Part shown: in pieces, positions 9,139 to 16,871 of the stretch | Position numbering within the stretch: position 1 is the first letter of the stretch | Layout of the letters: each line of letters starts with the position of its first letter | Source of the DNA: an uncultured Prevotella sp. | GTDB lineage: Bacteria > Bacteroidota > Bacteroidia > Bacteroidales > Bacteroidaceae | Length of the DNA: 34,386 nucleotides | Assembly (NCBI GenBank): GCA_900315835.1 | Contig: ONAR01000027.1 | Location: 1-34,386, forward strand | Reading direction: 5' to 3' | Notes under the pieces: model-generated | What the model saw: the letters and a program-made list of their open reading frames with translations, nothing else | Database searches by the model: none | Told to the model about the DNA's origin: nothing | Program-made: the position numbers and the translations under genes

Positions 9139-10095
9139 ATGAAGAGAATATTCTCGATGCTCGCACTGAGCCTTGTCGTTTGGTCGGCCTCCGCGCAACT
9201 CATTGCGCCGGACCAGTCAAAGTATAAGGCCAGTGTGGAGCCTATGCTCACCACACGGTGGTCGCAGAACTCACCTTTCAATGGCATGTGCCCGAAGGGT
9301 GTCAACAGTAGCGGCGACTCCGTGCGGTGCCCCGTAGGATGTGTGGCGCTGGCCCTGGCGCAGATCATGAAGTATTATGATTACCCCGCAACGGGGCAGG
9401 GCAGCAAGACCTACACGCCGCTGCTCAGCAAGACTTCGCTGAGCGCAGACTTCGGTGCCACAACCTACGACTGGAGCCACATGAAGGATTCCTACTTCAC
9501 GTTTGGCAGCTATAAGAACTACAGCGCCGACGACTCCGTGGCTGTGGCAACGCTCTGCTACCAAATAGGTGTATCGGTGGGAATGATGTATTCGCCGTCG
9601 GGCAGTTCGGCTTTCGCTTACGGCAATATCGTACACGACCTGACGGATAACTTCCGCTATTCGTCCGACAGCCTCAGATACCTCTTGCGTAGCGACTACA
9701 CCAAGTCTGAGTGGATGGATCTCATCTTCAACGAGCTCTCTGCCGGTCGCCCGATTTTCTATGCGGGCAACAGTCCGACGCAGGGCGGTCACGCCTGGGT
9801 GCTCGACGGCTACGACGCCGACGGCAAGGTGCACATCAACTGGGGATGGCGCGGTACCGACAACGGTTACTTCGACATCGACCTGACCGATGTGTCGAAT
9901 GACTTCTACAATAACCAGTCGATGATCATCGGCATACGGCCGCCAGTCAGCAGCGGCATCAACCAGCCGCTGACGGACAACAGCGAAGTCGTGCGCATCT
10001 ATGGCCCTGACGGCCGACTGCGCAACCACCTGCAGAAGGGTATCAACCTGATACGCACCGCCAATGGCGCGGTGAAGAAAGTGCTGGTGAGATAA
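9139..10095 (+). CDS. C10 family (streptopain-like) cysteine peptidase with T9SS-like tail
   Basis: The catalytic Cys is C68 in CPVGCVALALAQIMKYYDYP, the streptopain signature. The catalytic His is H218 in GGHAWVLDGYD, followed by HINWGWRG and DNGYF, which carry the conserved Asn/Trp. A signal peptide (residues 1-19) leads almost directly into the mature fold. The long inhibitory prodomain of streptopain is therefore absent and the protein is short (318 residues). The last ~40 residues (YGPDGRLR...LQKGINLIR...KKVLVR) repeat the tail of the two genes upstream. The likely role is a secreted or surface-bound endopeptidase that produces peptides for the SusCD pair in the same run. A strong terminator follows 7 bases after the stop. 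Confidence 0.88.
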   Translation: MKRIFSMLALSLVVWSASAQLIAPDQSKYKASVEPMLTTRWSQNSPFNGMCPKGVNSSGDSVRCPVGCVALALAQIMKYYDYPATGQGSKTYTPLLSKTSLSADFGATTYDWSHMKDSYFTFGSYKNYSADDSVAVATLCYQIGVSVGMMYSPSGSSAFAYGNIVHDLTDNFRYSSDSLRYLLRSDYTKSEWMDLIFNELSAGRPIFYAGNSPTQGGHAWVLDGYDADGKVHINWGWRGTDNGYFDIDLTDVSNDFYNNQSMIIGIRPPVSSGINQPLTDNSEVVRIYGPDGRLRNHLQKGINLIRTANGAVKKVLVR

Positions 10096-10102
10096 AGTTT
10101 AG

Positions 10103-10131
10103 AAAGGTGCATCCGAGGGGTGCACCTTTTT
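10103..10131 (+). terminator. Rho-independent terminator after the C10 peptidase
   Basis: A 9-bp perfect stem (10103-10111 with 10121-10129) and a 9-base loop are followed by a T-run. It starts 8 bases after the C10 peptidase stop and ends the + strand run that begins with the SusC gene. Confidence 0.85.
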
Positions 10132-10135
10132 GTTT

Positions 10136-10192
10136 GATGGGGGTGATGGGTTTTATGGGGTTGATGGGTTGAATGGGTAGGAGGGAGGAGAC
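10136..10192 (+). repeat. G-rich degenerate repeat with G-quadruplex potential
   Basis: At least five runs of three or more G are separated by short TGAT or TTGAT spacers on the + strand. The tract lies between a terminator and the convergent end of the M15-like gene. It could fold as a G-quadruplex or simply be simple-sequence drift. Confidence 0.5.
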
Positions 10193-10229
10193 AGACTATT
10201 AACCAAGACGATGCTTTGCTTTTCCGTTG

Positions 10230-10919
10230 CTATTGCTTTTCGAAGTGCTGGTAGTCTTGGACGGAGCGCCAGCTGCCACCCCATTTGAAGCCGCGGGCAG
10301 TGAAGAGACGGTAGGCCAGGTCGGAGCGGGTAATCTTGTGGCTGAAGTCGACCGAGCGGTTGGCGTAGCGCTTGGCGGTGGAAGGTTGGATGGTGACGGC
10401 GCCACGGCGACGGCGTCTGACGCAGGGATTATAAAGCGGATTGAGGTCGATGGCCATGCCGCGGGCGTGAGCCGAGAGCTTGCGGCTGCCCTTCACGGCG
10501 CGGTAGCAGAAGCAACTGGTGTTGTTGGCGCGCATCGACTGCTCATCGCTGGCGTCATAGTCGTCGATGAGGCGGATGTGCTCGATGGGGTAGCGCTGGG
10601 CGTAGAGATCGCGGAAGATGGCCACGACGTCGTTGGCAATGGCTTTGTTGCAGACGAGTTCACCTTCGTGAGTCTTGCCGTCGAAACCGATATGACGCAC
10701 GCGGACATAGCGCAGTTGCGACCGTTTGATTTGGCAGCCGTCGGGGTAGGATTTACCCTGCATCCGCGCAAAGACGTGGTCGGGTAAAGCGCTCACCGAG
10801 AAGCCGTCGGAGGAAGCGGCTTTTGAGGGCTGACCAAGGGTGGTGATGGTGGTAAGCGAGAGCATGAGGACCATCAACAGCCCGAGTCGAAGGTATCGCA
10901 TAGCGTTGTTTTGATTCAT
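10230..10919 (-). CDS. M15-like peptidase (D-Ala-D-Ala or L-Ala-D-Glu peptidase fold)
   Basis: The 229-residue protein has an N-terminal hydrophobic signal (about residues 7-30) and the M15 zinc-site layout. H151 and D158 lie in SAHARGMAIDLNP, and H225 lies in DYQHFE near the C-terminus. GFKWGGSW, which usually precedes the last ligand, is at about 210-217. The family hydrolyses peptide stems of peptidoglycan. The start could be the first Met or the Met at residue 7 (MRYLRLGLL); the second gives a tidier signal peptide. It is the last gene of a - strand envelope group, 111 bases after the MBOAT gene, and that gap holds palindromic repeats. A cluster of Arg residues (168-172) inserted between the ligands is unusual. 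Confidence 0.78.
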   Translation of the reverse strand: MNQNNAMRYLRLGLLMVLMLSLTTITTLGQPSKAASSDGFSVSALPDHVFARMQGKSYPDGCQIKRSQLRYVRVRHIGFDGKTHEGELVCNKAIANDVVAIFRDLYAQRYPIEHIRLIDDYDASDEQSMRANNTSCFCYRAVKGSRKLSAHARGMAIDLNPLYNPCVRRRRRGAVTIQPSTAKRYANRSVDFSHKITRSDLAYRLFTARGFKWGGSWRSVQDYQHFEKQ

Positions 10920-10965
10920 TATAGAGGCTTTGGTTGGTGCGAGCGATGAGGCAATCGTTTTGCCG

Positions 10966-11024
10966 CAACCGCTCCGCGGTTGATTAACCCTCGGCTATTT
11001 CCCGCAGCAGTTTCCCCGTTGATT
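10966..11024. repeat. REP-like palindrome plus degenerate copy
   Basis: The 17-base palindrome CAACCGCTCCGCGGTTG at 10966-10982 is identical to 18705-18721 and, inverted, to 18393-18409. Bases 10986-11024 are a degenerate copy of the right arm of the same element (AACCC..CGGCTAT.TCCCGCA...CCGTTGAT). It lies between the MBOAT and M15-like genes. Confidence 0.75.
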
Positions 11025-11030
11025 ATCCGT

Positions 11031-12518
11031 TTAGAACTGGAAGTAGATGAACGGCTGGATAGTGCTGCTCTTCACCTGGATGACGATGAAGATGATGATG
11101 GTGAGGAGGATGGCGTCGATGACGACATTTCCCTTGCCCATGAGCCGGATGATGCCCTCCTGCCTGCGGTCGGGCAGGTAGTGGGAGAGATAGCCGAAGA
11201 GCATGAAGAAGAGCACGTATTTGTAGCCCGAGAGCACCTGCGGAATGAGTTCAGCGTGGAAGTCGGTGAAGATCTGCGAGAGCATGACGCCGACGCCCGA
11301 GAAGTTGGCATTGCGGAAGAACAGCCACGTGAAGCAGACGAAGTGGAACGTCAGGATGATGGCTGCCACGCGTCGCCAGCCGTGGGGATGGTAGTGGCGG
11401 TCGTGGTGGAGCACCTCCTGCGAGAGGTATTTATGGCCGACGAGTCCGAGGCCGTGGATGCCGCCCCAGGCTACGAAGTTGAGGCTGGCGCCATGCCACA
11501 GTCCGCCGAGGAGCATCGTGATGACGAGGTTGATGTATTGCCGCCGCTTGCCCTTTCGGTTGCCGCCGAGCGAGATGTAGATGTAGTCGCGTATCCACGT
11601 GGAGAGCGAGATGTGCCACCGCCGCCAGAAGTCGGTGATGCTGTCGCTCTTGTAAGGTGCGTTGAAGTTGATGGGGAAGTGGAAGCCGAGCAGCAGCGCG
11701 ATGCCGATGGCCATGTCGCTGTAGCCGCTGAAGTCGCAGTAGATTTGCATGGCGTAGCCGTAGACGCCGAGCAGGTTCTCGAAACCGCTGTAGAGCGTGG
11801 GGTTGTCGAAGATGCGGTCGACGAAGTTGAGGCTGATGTAGTCGCTGATGACGGCCTTCTTGAACAAGCCAATCATGATGAAGTAAACGCCGCGGGCAAA
11901 CATCTCGCGGGTGATGACGACGGGTTTGCGGATTTGCGGTGCGAAGTCGGTGGCGCGGACGATAGGGCCGGCGACGAGCTGCGGGAAGAACGATACGTAG
12001 AAAGCGTAGTCCATGAGCGAGCCTAAGGGCTTGATTTTGCCGCGGTAGACGTCGATGACGTAGCTCATGCTCTGGAAAGTGAAGAAACTGATGCCCACGG
12101 GCAGGAAGATATCCCACGGCTGGAAGTTCTTACCGATGAGGTCGGCAATCAGTCCGGCGAAGAAATTGGTGTATTTGAAGTAGCCGAGGAAGCCGAGGTC
12201 GATGCAGAGGCTGAGCAGGAGCAGCAGCCTCATCTTGCGCGTCTTGATGTCGGAGTCGCCCTTGATGCGGCCGATGGCCTCGGCGATGAGATAGTCGCTC
12301 GTGGTGATGACCGCGAGGAGGAAGAAATAGAAGCCGCTGCTCTTGTAATAGAAATAATAAGAGAAGAGGGTGACAAACAGAATGCGCAGGTTGCTGCGGT
12401 GCTGCAGCAGCATGTAGATGAACGAGAATCCGAGGAAGAGGAACAGGAAGAGGCCGCTAGAGAAGATGAGCGGATTCTTCGGGTCGTAGGTGAGGATATT
12501 GATGAGACGCTCCAGCAT
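11031..12518 (-). CDS. MBOAT family O-acyltransferase (AlgI/PatA/DltB-like)
   Basis: The 495-residue protein has many membrane helices. It has the family core YCDFSGYSDMAIG (about 260-272), FWRRWHISLSTWIRDYI (about 297-313) and GGLWHGASLNFVAWG (about 338-352). H342 is the invariant catalytic His and H302 is the second conserved His. Such proteins move acyl groups, usually acetyl, from the cytoplasm to a periplasmic acceptor. The partner enzyme is normally an SGNH-type protein, and one is encoded upstream with only 3 bases between the genes. The acceptor could be peptidoglycan or an exopolysaccharide; the M15-like gene downstream favours the wall, which is inference. Length is normal for the family. 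Confidence 0.92.
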   Translation of the reverse strand: MLERLINILTYDPKNPLIFSSGLFLFLFLGFSFIYMLLQHRSNLRILFVTLFSYYFYYKSSGFYFFLLAVITTSDYLIAEAIGRIKGDSDIKTRKMRLLLLLSLCIDLGFLGYFKYTNFFAGLIADLIGKNFQPWDIFLPVGISFFTFQSMSYVIDVYRGKIKPLGSLMDYAFYVSFFPQLVAGPIVRATDFAPQIRKPVVITREMFARGVYFIMIGLFKKAVISDYISLNFVDRIFDNPTLYSGFENLLGVYGYAMQIYCDFSGYSDMAIGIALLLGFHFPINFNAPYKSDSITDFWRRWHISLSTWIRDYIYISLGGNRKGKRRQYINLVITMLLGGLWHGASLNFVAWGGIHGLGLVGHKYLSQEVLHHDRHYHPHGWRRVAAIILTFHFVCFTWLFFRNANFSGVGVMLSQIFTDFHAELIPQVLSGYKYVLFFMLFGYLSHYLPDRRQEGIIRLMGKGNVVIDAILLTIIIFIVIQVKSSTIQPFIYFQF

Positions 12519-12521
12519 GAT

Positions 12522-13928
12522 TTATTCTTGCTCCAGTTTTTTACGACGAAGATAATTGTTGAGTCCGGCTTTGAACGAGGGGTAGACGCGCTTGGCCACC
12601 ACCTGACCGCCGCCGTAGCTCAGGTGGGTGTAGTCCTTGTTGGCCATATTCTGGTCGACGAGCCGCTTGGTGGCACCGTTGCCGCCCATAGCCTTGAAGA
12701 AGTTTAGCCAGCCCACGTGGCAGTCGGCAGCGAGCTGCTGCTGATAGGCCACGAGCCATTTCACCTCCTTCAGGGTGGTGATGCCGTTCTCCGATCGGCC
12801 GTCGTGGTCGGGGGTGCTCATCACGAGGATGCTGGCGTCGGGGAACGACTGGCGCAGGTGGGTGATGACCTGCCGCATGTGGGTGGCGTAGAGCTTGATG
12901 ATCTTCTGCGGATTGCCGGCCACGGCGACGTTGAGACCGAACTGCACGATGATGAGGTCGTAGGGGCGGAGGCGGTGGAAATCGTTGAGTGTATGCTGCG
13001 GTATATCCTTTAGCGTCAGTCCGTTGGATCCGCGCATGCTGAGGCAGTCGAGGATGACGCCGCGGTTCGACTCCATCGCCATGCCGAAGCCGGTGAAGGT
13101 GCCGCTGAGACCGTTGAACGTATAGGTGAGCTGACTGCCGTGGCCCTTCACCTCATACATCTGTACGCTGCCCGAGGGTCCGAAGGTGCGGGTGCGCACC
13201 GGCTGCTTGCCGATGGCTGCGCCGATGGTCGCACTGCCGTCGGTGCGGAAGAAGAGACGGGCCACGTCGAACGTCTTCGAATGGGGCTGGAAGCGGTTGA
13301 ACGTCGAGGCCGCGTCGGTGCTGACCTTGGCGCCGTTGGCCACGCTGTAGTAGCGTTCGCCGATTCCCTGCCGCTGCTTGTCGAAGGGCTTGCTGACGAT
13401 GGCGTATTCACGGGTGCCGCTGGTCTGCTGGGTTACGGTGCGGCGGCTGTTGCGGTTGATGGGGTTGGCCAGGTCGACCCATCCCACGCCGTTGCCGCCG
13501 AACTCCTTCTGGAAGAGCTCACGCAGGTCGGCCGTCATGATGTCGTTCTCAATAAACGAGTCGCCGAAATAAGCGATGCGTACGGGGCGGTTCATGGTCT
13601 TCACGCGGCTCAGTGCGTCGTAGAAATGGCGCATGCCGCCGGCTGCGTCGCCGGAGTAGTCGACGATGGGTTCGACGCCCTTCGGCCATACATCCTTGAA
13701 GTGGATGGCCTTGCCCGAGCGGGTCTTGGCGATGGTTTCGGCTTTCGGCGCCTTGGGTGTGGGGATGATGCTGCCTGCGTCGTCGTCTTTCTCCGGAACC
13801 AGGTCGCTGAGGATGTTGACGCGCCGCAGTTCGGTAGCGCCAATATGCAGCTTTGGCAGGGCGTGCATGATGAGCAAAAAGAAGACCACCAGTCCTGCCA
13901 ACACAAATGTGCGTTCAGTATCTTTCAT
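12522..13928 (-). CDS. SGNH/GDSL-like esterase or O-acetyltransferase partner of MBOAT
   Basis: The 468-residue protein has one N-terminal membrane helix (about residues 7-25), which would anchor it with its body in the periplasm. The SGNH features are the GDSFIEND block with nucleophile S124, a block DLIIVQFGLN, and the C-terminal DYTHLS with D432 and H435 of the triad. A Pro- and charge-rich linker (about 44-75) follows the anchor. The pairing with an MBOAT gene 3 bases downstream is the usual layout for two-part O-acetylation systems such as PatA/PatB or AlgI/AlgJ. It probably transfers acetyl from the MBOAT protein to a glycan. It begins 27 bases after the TlpA-like gene. Confidence 0.82.
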   Translation of the reverse strand: MKDTERTFVLAGLVVFFLLIMHALPKLHIGATELRRVNILSDLVPEKDDDAGSIIPTPKAPKAETIAKTRSGKAIHFKDVWPKGVEPIVDYSGDAAGGMRHFYDALSRVKTMNRPVRIAYFGDSFIENDIMTADLRELFQKEFGGNGVGWVDLANPINRNSRRTVTQQTSGTREYAIVSKPFDKQRQGIGERYYSVANGAKVSTDAASTFNRFQPHSKTFDVARLFFRTDGSATIGAAIGKQPVRTRTFGPSGSVQMYEVKGHGSQLTYTFNGLSGTFTGFGMAMESNRGVILDCLSMRGSNGLTLKDIPQHTLNDFHRLRPYDLIIVQFGLNVAVAGNPQKIIKLYATHMRQVITHLRQSFPDASILVMSTPDHDGRSENGITTLKEVKWLVAYQQQLAADCHVGWLNFFKAMGGNGATKRLVDQNMANKDYTHLSYGGGQVVAKRVYPSFKAGLNNYLRRKKLEQE

Positions 13929-13955
13929 TGAAATGGAAAAGTGTGTGCGTTGAGT

Positions 13956-15122
13956 CTATTGCAGCAATTCGGCTATTTTCTTGTCTAATACGTCGCCGTG
14001 CATGTTGACCAGGGCCAACCGTCCTTGCTGGTCGATGAGGATGACGAAGGGAATGGCACCCACGGCATAGCGCTTGGCTGCGTCGGCGCTGAAGCCCTCG
14101 AGGGTGGAGAGCTGCGGCCAGGGCATCTTGTTGCGCGCTATGGCTTTCTCCCAAGCGGCGTGCTTGGTGTCGAGCGATACGCTGATCACGTCGAAGCCTT
14201 TGTCGTGCCATTGCTTATACAGTTCCTTGATATGCGGAATCTCCATCTGACAGGGCACGCACCACGACGCCCAGAAGTCGACCAAGAGGATGTGGCCGGG
14301 CTTGAGGTAGTCGGACAGCTTCACGGTGCGCCCGTCGGAAGTCTTCGAAACGAAGTCGGTGTAGGGCACGCCCGGTCGGTTGTATTCCCGGGCTTTGAGT
14401 TCCTGCTCCACCTCTGCTTTCTCCTTGGCCACGCGGGTGTTGTAGGCCGCAAGCAACTCGGGCTTCACGATGTGGGCCAGACTGTCGAAAGTGGCCTGAC
14501 CGAGGTAGTCGGGACCGGTGGCGAAGAGCATGGTGGCGCCGACGTCGTTGCCGATGTTGTGGCTGATGAAGGTCAGCGTGGCCGGTTTCATGGCGGCGTA
14601 GATGGCGGTGAGCCTCTTCGAGTAGGCCTCGTTTTGCGCGTCGGTATAAGGGGCTTTCTGCTCGTCCTCCTGCCGTTGCCTCATCATCTGGCTGGTCTGT
14701 TGCCGGCACAGGCGGTTGGCGGCCAGCACGGTAGCGTTGTAGTCGGCGTTGATGTGTCCGCCGGTGAGGGTGGTGGAGTAGGGGTCGGCCGCGTCAAAGG
14801 TCAGCGTGACCCTGGCGTCTGGCTCAACGACACATTCCGTTTCGGGCAGCCCGTATAGGAAATGGTGTACGGAATCTTTCTCGGGCAGCGCGAGCCGGGC
14901 CATGTAGGGCGCGGTGGCGGTCAGGCTGAAATGAAACCGGCCGTCCTTGATGACGGCACTGTCCACGGTCGACGCCTCGCGGTTGTTGGTCACCGCTACG
15001 CGCCGCAGATACATATACAGCCCGTCGTACGACTTGTCGTTGATTACTCCGTTTAAAGTGAAATTTTGTGCCAGGGCTGGCAGCTGCGCCATCAGTGCCA
15101 GGGCAATGATTATCCTCTTCAT
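13956..15122 (-). CDS. TlpA-like thioredoxin-fold protein with DUF4369 N-terminus
   Basis: The 388-residue protein has a signal peptide (residues 1-19, ending PALAQ). An N-terminal beta domain of DUF4369 type follows (about 20-120, FTLNGVINDKSYDGLYMYLR), then a helical linker, then a thioredoxin domain from about 255. The redox site is WCVPC, with C288 and C291. These proteins reduce disulfides in the periplasm or at the outer membrane in Bacteroidota. It is the first gene of a - strand group with SGNH, MBOAT and M15-like genes. A promoter-like -7 element lies 25 bases upstream. Length is normal for the family. Confidence 0.9.
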   Translation of the reverse strand: MKRIIIALALMAQLPALAQNFTLNGVINDKSYDGLYMYLRRVAVTNNREASTVDSAVIKDGRFHFSLTATAPYMARLALPEKDSVHHFLYGLPETECVVEPDARVTLTFDAADPYSTTLTGGHINADYNATVLAANRLCRQQTSQMMRQRQEDEQKAPYTDAQNEAYSKRLTAIYAAMKPATLTFISHNIGNDVGATMLFATGPDYLGQATFDSLAHIVKPELLAAYNTRVAKEKAEVEQELKAREYNRPGVPYTDFVSKTSDGRTVKLSDYLKPGHILLVDFWASWCVPCQMEIPHIKELYKQWHDKGFDVISVSLDTKHAAWEKAIARNKMPWPQLSTLEGFSADAAKRYAVGAIPFVILIDQQGRLALVNMHGDVLDKKIAELLQ

Positions 15123-15147
15123 GCGCTTGTATGTTGCATTCGAAGTG

Positions 15148-15179
15148 CAAAGTTACATTAAAACAAGGAAACAAGTCGC
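15148..15179 (-). promoter_or_regulatory. Probable promoter of the TlpA/SGNH/MBOAT group
   Basis: Read on the - strand, 15155-15148 is TAACTTTG, a full match to the Bacteroidetes -7 element TAnnTTTG, 25 bases upstream of the start codon. The -33 position lacks TTTG; the nearest candidate is CTTG at 15175-15172, with a short 16-base spacer. Confidence 0.5.
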
Positions 15180-15253
15180 TAAAAGTCTATAAATTTTTGG
15201 TTGCGCTGGAGATTTGGTTGCGCCGGAGATTTGCTGATGCTGCATTCATAGCC

Positions 15254-15305
15254 TCACGCTGATTCCGCAGATAACGCAGATTTCCTGCCTGCCCTTGATC
15301 TCGCA
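15254..15305 (+). repeat. 52-bp inverted repeat, left copy
   Basis: This segment matches the reverse complement of 16724-16775 at 47 of 52 positions. It contains the CGCAGAT units seen again at 16652-16670 and 18125-18292. The two copies flank the glycosidase gene in opposite orientation. Confidence 0.85.
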
Positions 15306-15332
15306 CTGCGATAGGTATCATATCGCGTGCGA
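15301..15332. other. Strong hairpin upstream of the glycosidase promoter
   Basis: Bases 15301-15313 pair with 15321-15332 across a 7-base loop with a single bulge. The left arm overlaps the last bases of the repeat at 15254-15305. It ends about 38 bases before the -33 element at 15370, so it could be an operator or a transcription boundary. No T-run follows. Confidence 0.5.
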
Positions 15333-15369
15333 TCTAATAAACTCGTTCCTGAAAAAGCAGAGAAAAACA

Positions 15370-15401
15370 TTTGGTGGTTTGAAAATAAATACTTATCTTT
15401 G
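15370..15401 (+). promoter_or_regulatory. Bacteroidetes-type promoter of the glycosidase gene
   Basis: TTTG at 15370-15373, a 20-base spacer and TATCTTTG at 15394-15401 fit the sigma-ABfr consensus TTTG-N19/20-TAnnTTTG. Transcription would begin around 15408, leaving a 5' leader of about 115 bases. Within the leader, 15421-15426 can pair with 15450-15455. Confidence 0.8.
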
Positions 15402-15523
15402 CAGCTACTATGGAAAACCAGGGGCGATGACCAGATAACCCGACTACAGCGCCCCAGATGCCCTAAAACGCATACAGTCCATGATAGAACATCATCAATA
15501 ACCATCTTATAACTGAAAAAACT

Positions 15524-16603
15524 ATGAAGAATAACTTGAAGATTTCCTTGCTGTCGGTGCTGACGCTCCTGTTCCTTTTCGCAGGTTCGGCTCAGGCACA
15601 ACCTTTGCCCGGCCGTTGGAGTGCGGAGAAGGCTAACAACTGGTACAAGCAGTACCCGTGGCTGTCGGGCTGCGACTACATCCCCGCCAACGCCATCAAC
15701 CAGATTGAGATGTGGAGCAAAGACACCTACGATCACGCCACCATCGACAAGGAACTGGGTTGGGCACAGCAGCTCGGCTTCAAGACCATGCGCGTGTTCC
15801 TGAGCAGTGTGGTCTATGCCAACGACGCCAAGGGCCTGAAGAAGCGCATGGACGACTTCCTCACGATATGCGACAGCCACGGCATCAAACCGCTGTTCGT
15901 CTTCTTCGATGACTGCTGGAATGCGTCGTCGGCCTATGGCAAACAGCCGGATCCGAAGGTCGGCGTACACAACAGCGGATGGGTGCAGGACCCATCGAAG
16001 GCGCTCAGGGCCGACACCGCCAAGCTCTATCCCCAGCTTGAGCGCTACGTTAAGGACATCCTCAAGACCTTCGGCAACGACAAGCGTGTACTGCTGTGGG
16101 ATCTCTACAACGAGCCGGGTAACAACAAATACGATTTGAGTTCACTGCCGCTGCTGCGCAATGTCTTCAAGTGGGCTCGTGAGGTCAATCCCTCGCAGCC
16201 GCTGACCGCAGGCATCTGGCACATCAGCGACAGCTATAAGCCGCTCAACGCCTTCCAGCTCGAAAACTCCGACGTCATCTCTTACCACAACTACAGCGAG
16301 CCGGCTGACCATGAGGCTGAGGTGAAATATCTGTCGATGCTCAACCGCCCGTTGGTCTGCACCGAATACATGGCCCGCACCAAGGGCAGTTATTTCATGA
16401 ACGTCATGCCGATGCTGAAGAAGCATAATGTGGTGGCCATCAACTGGGGCTTCGTCACCGGTAAGACCAACACCCGCTATGCCTGGAGCGACCCTCATCC
16501 TGACGGCAGCGAACCGGTGCAGTGGTTCCACGATGTGCTCTATCCCGACGGCACGCCTTACAGCCACGATGAGGTGAGCGTCATCAAGAACATGAACAAG
16601 TAG
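15524..16603 (+). CDS. Secreted clan-A glycoside hydrolase (GH5-like cellulase/xylanase-type TIM barrel)
   Basis: The 359-residue protein has a signal peptide (about residues 1-26, ending GSAQAQ) and a single catalytic TIM barrel. The probable acid/base is E197 in LWDLYNEPGN and the nucleophile is E281 in VCTEYMAR. SYHNY (with H255) and INWGFVTGKTNTRYAW are further clan-A features. The sequence is closest in style to proteins annotated as 1,4-beta-xylanase or cellulase-family hydrolases in Prevotella and Bacteroides, but the exact GH family and substrate cannot be fixed by eye. It stands alone with its own promoter and no SusCD pair beside it. It is flanked by an inverted repeat pair, which could point to acquisition or rearrangement. 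Confidence 0.82.
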   Translation: MKNNLKISLLSVLTLLFLFAGSAQAQPLPGRWSAEKANNWYKQYPWLSGCDYIPANAINQIEMWSKDTYDHATIDKELGWAQQLGFKTMRVFLSSVVYANDAKGLKKRMDDFLTICDSHGIKPLFVFFDDCWNASSAYGKQPDPKVGVHNSGWVQDPSKALRADTAKLYPQLERYVKDILKTFGNDKRVLLWDLYNEPGNNKYDLSSLPLLRNVFKWAREVNPSQPLTAGIWHISDSYKPLNAFQLENSDVISYHNYSEPADHEAEVKYLSMLNRPLVCTEYMARTKGSYFMNVMPMLKKHNVVAINWGFVTGKTNTRYAWSDPHPDGSEPVQWFHDVLYPDGTPYSHDEVSVIKNMNK

Positions 16604-16651
16604 GGCACAAGGCATAAAAACCAGTGTAAGAAAACAGCATACCTTTCTTTT

Positions 16652-16775
16652 CCACGCAGATTCCGCAGAGTTCCTCAATGCTCATGGAGGCTGCTTCAAT
16701 GCCTTAGGGTGATTGGAAAAATCTGCGAGATCAAGGGTGGGCAGGAAATCTGCGTAATCTGCGCAATCTGCGTGA
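16652..16775 (-). repeat. 52-bp inverted repeat, right copy, with facing partial unit
   Basis: Bases 16724-16775 are the reverse-complement partner of 15254-15305 (47 of 52). A short unit at 16653-16668 faces it and can pair with 16759-16774 at 15 of 16 positions, so this gap could form a large hairpin. The rest of the 268-base gap shows no gene or clear promoter. Confidence 0.8.
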
Positions 16776-16871
16776 TAGAAATCCCGATGCCCGGCGGTTA
16801 ATGAAGATTAACTATCCTGCGATAGGGGAAAAAGGGCGGCGGGGTGTTTCTTCCTATAAAGACAGTTTAGT

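Noticed and set aside
10980-12026. 348-codon + strand frame rich in Asp/Glu
   Set aside because: It is the reverse frame of the MBOAT gene, whose catalytic motifs are unmistakable.
15327-15512. 61-codon + strand frame before the glycosidase
   Set aside because: It overlaps the promoter and leader, has no similarity to a known family and no supporting start context.
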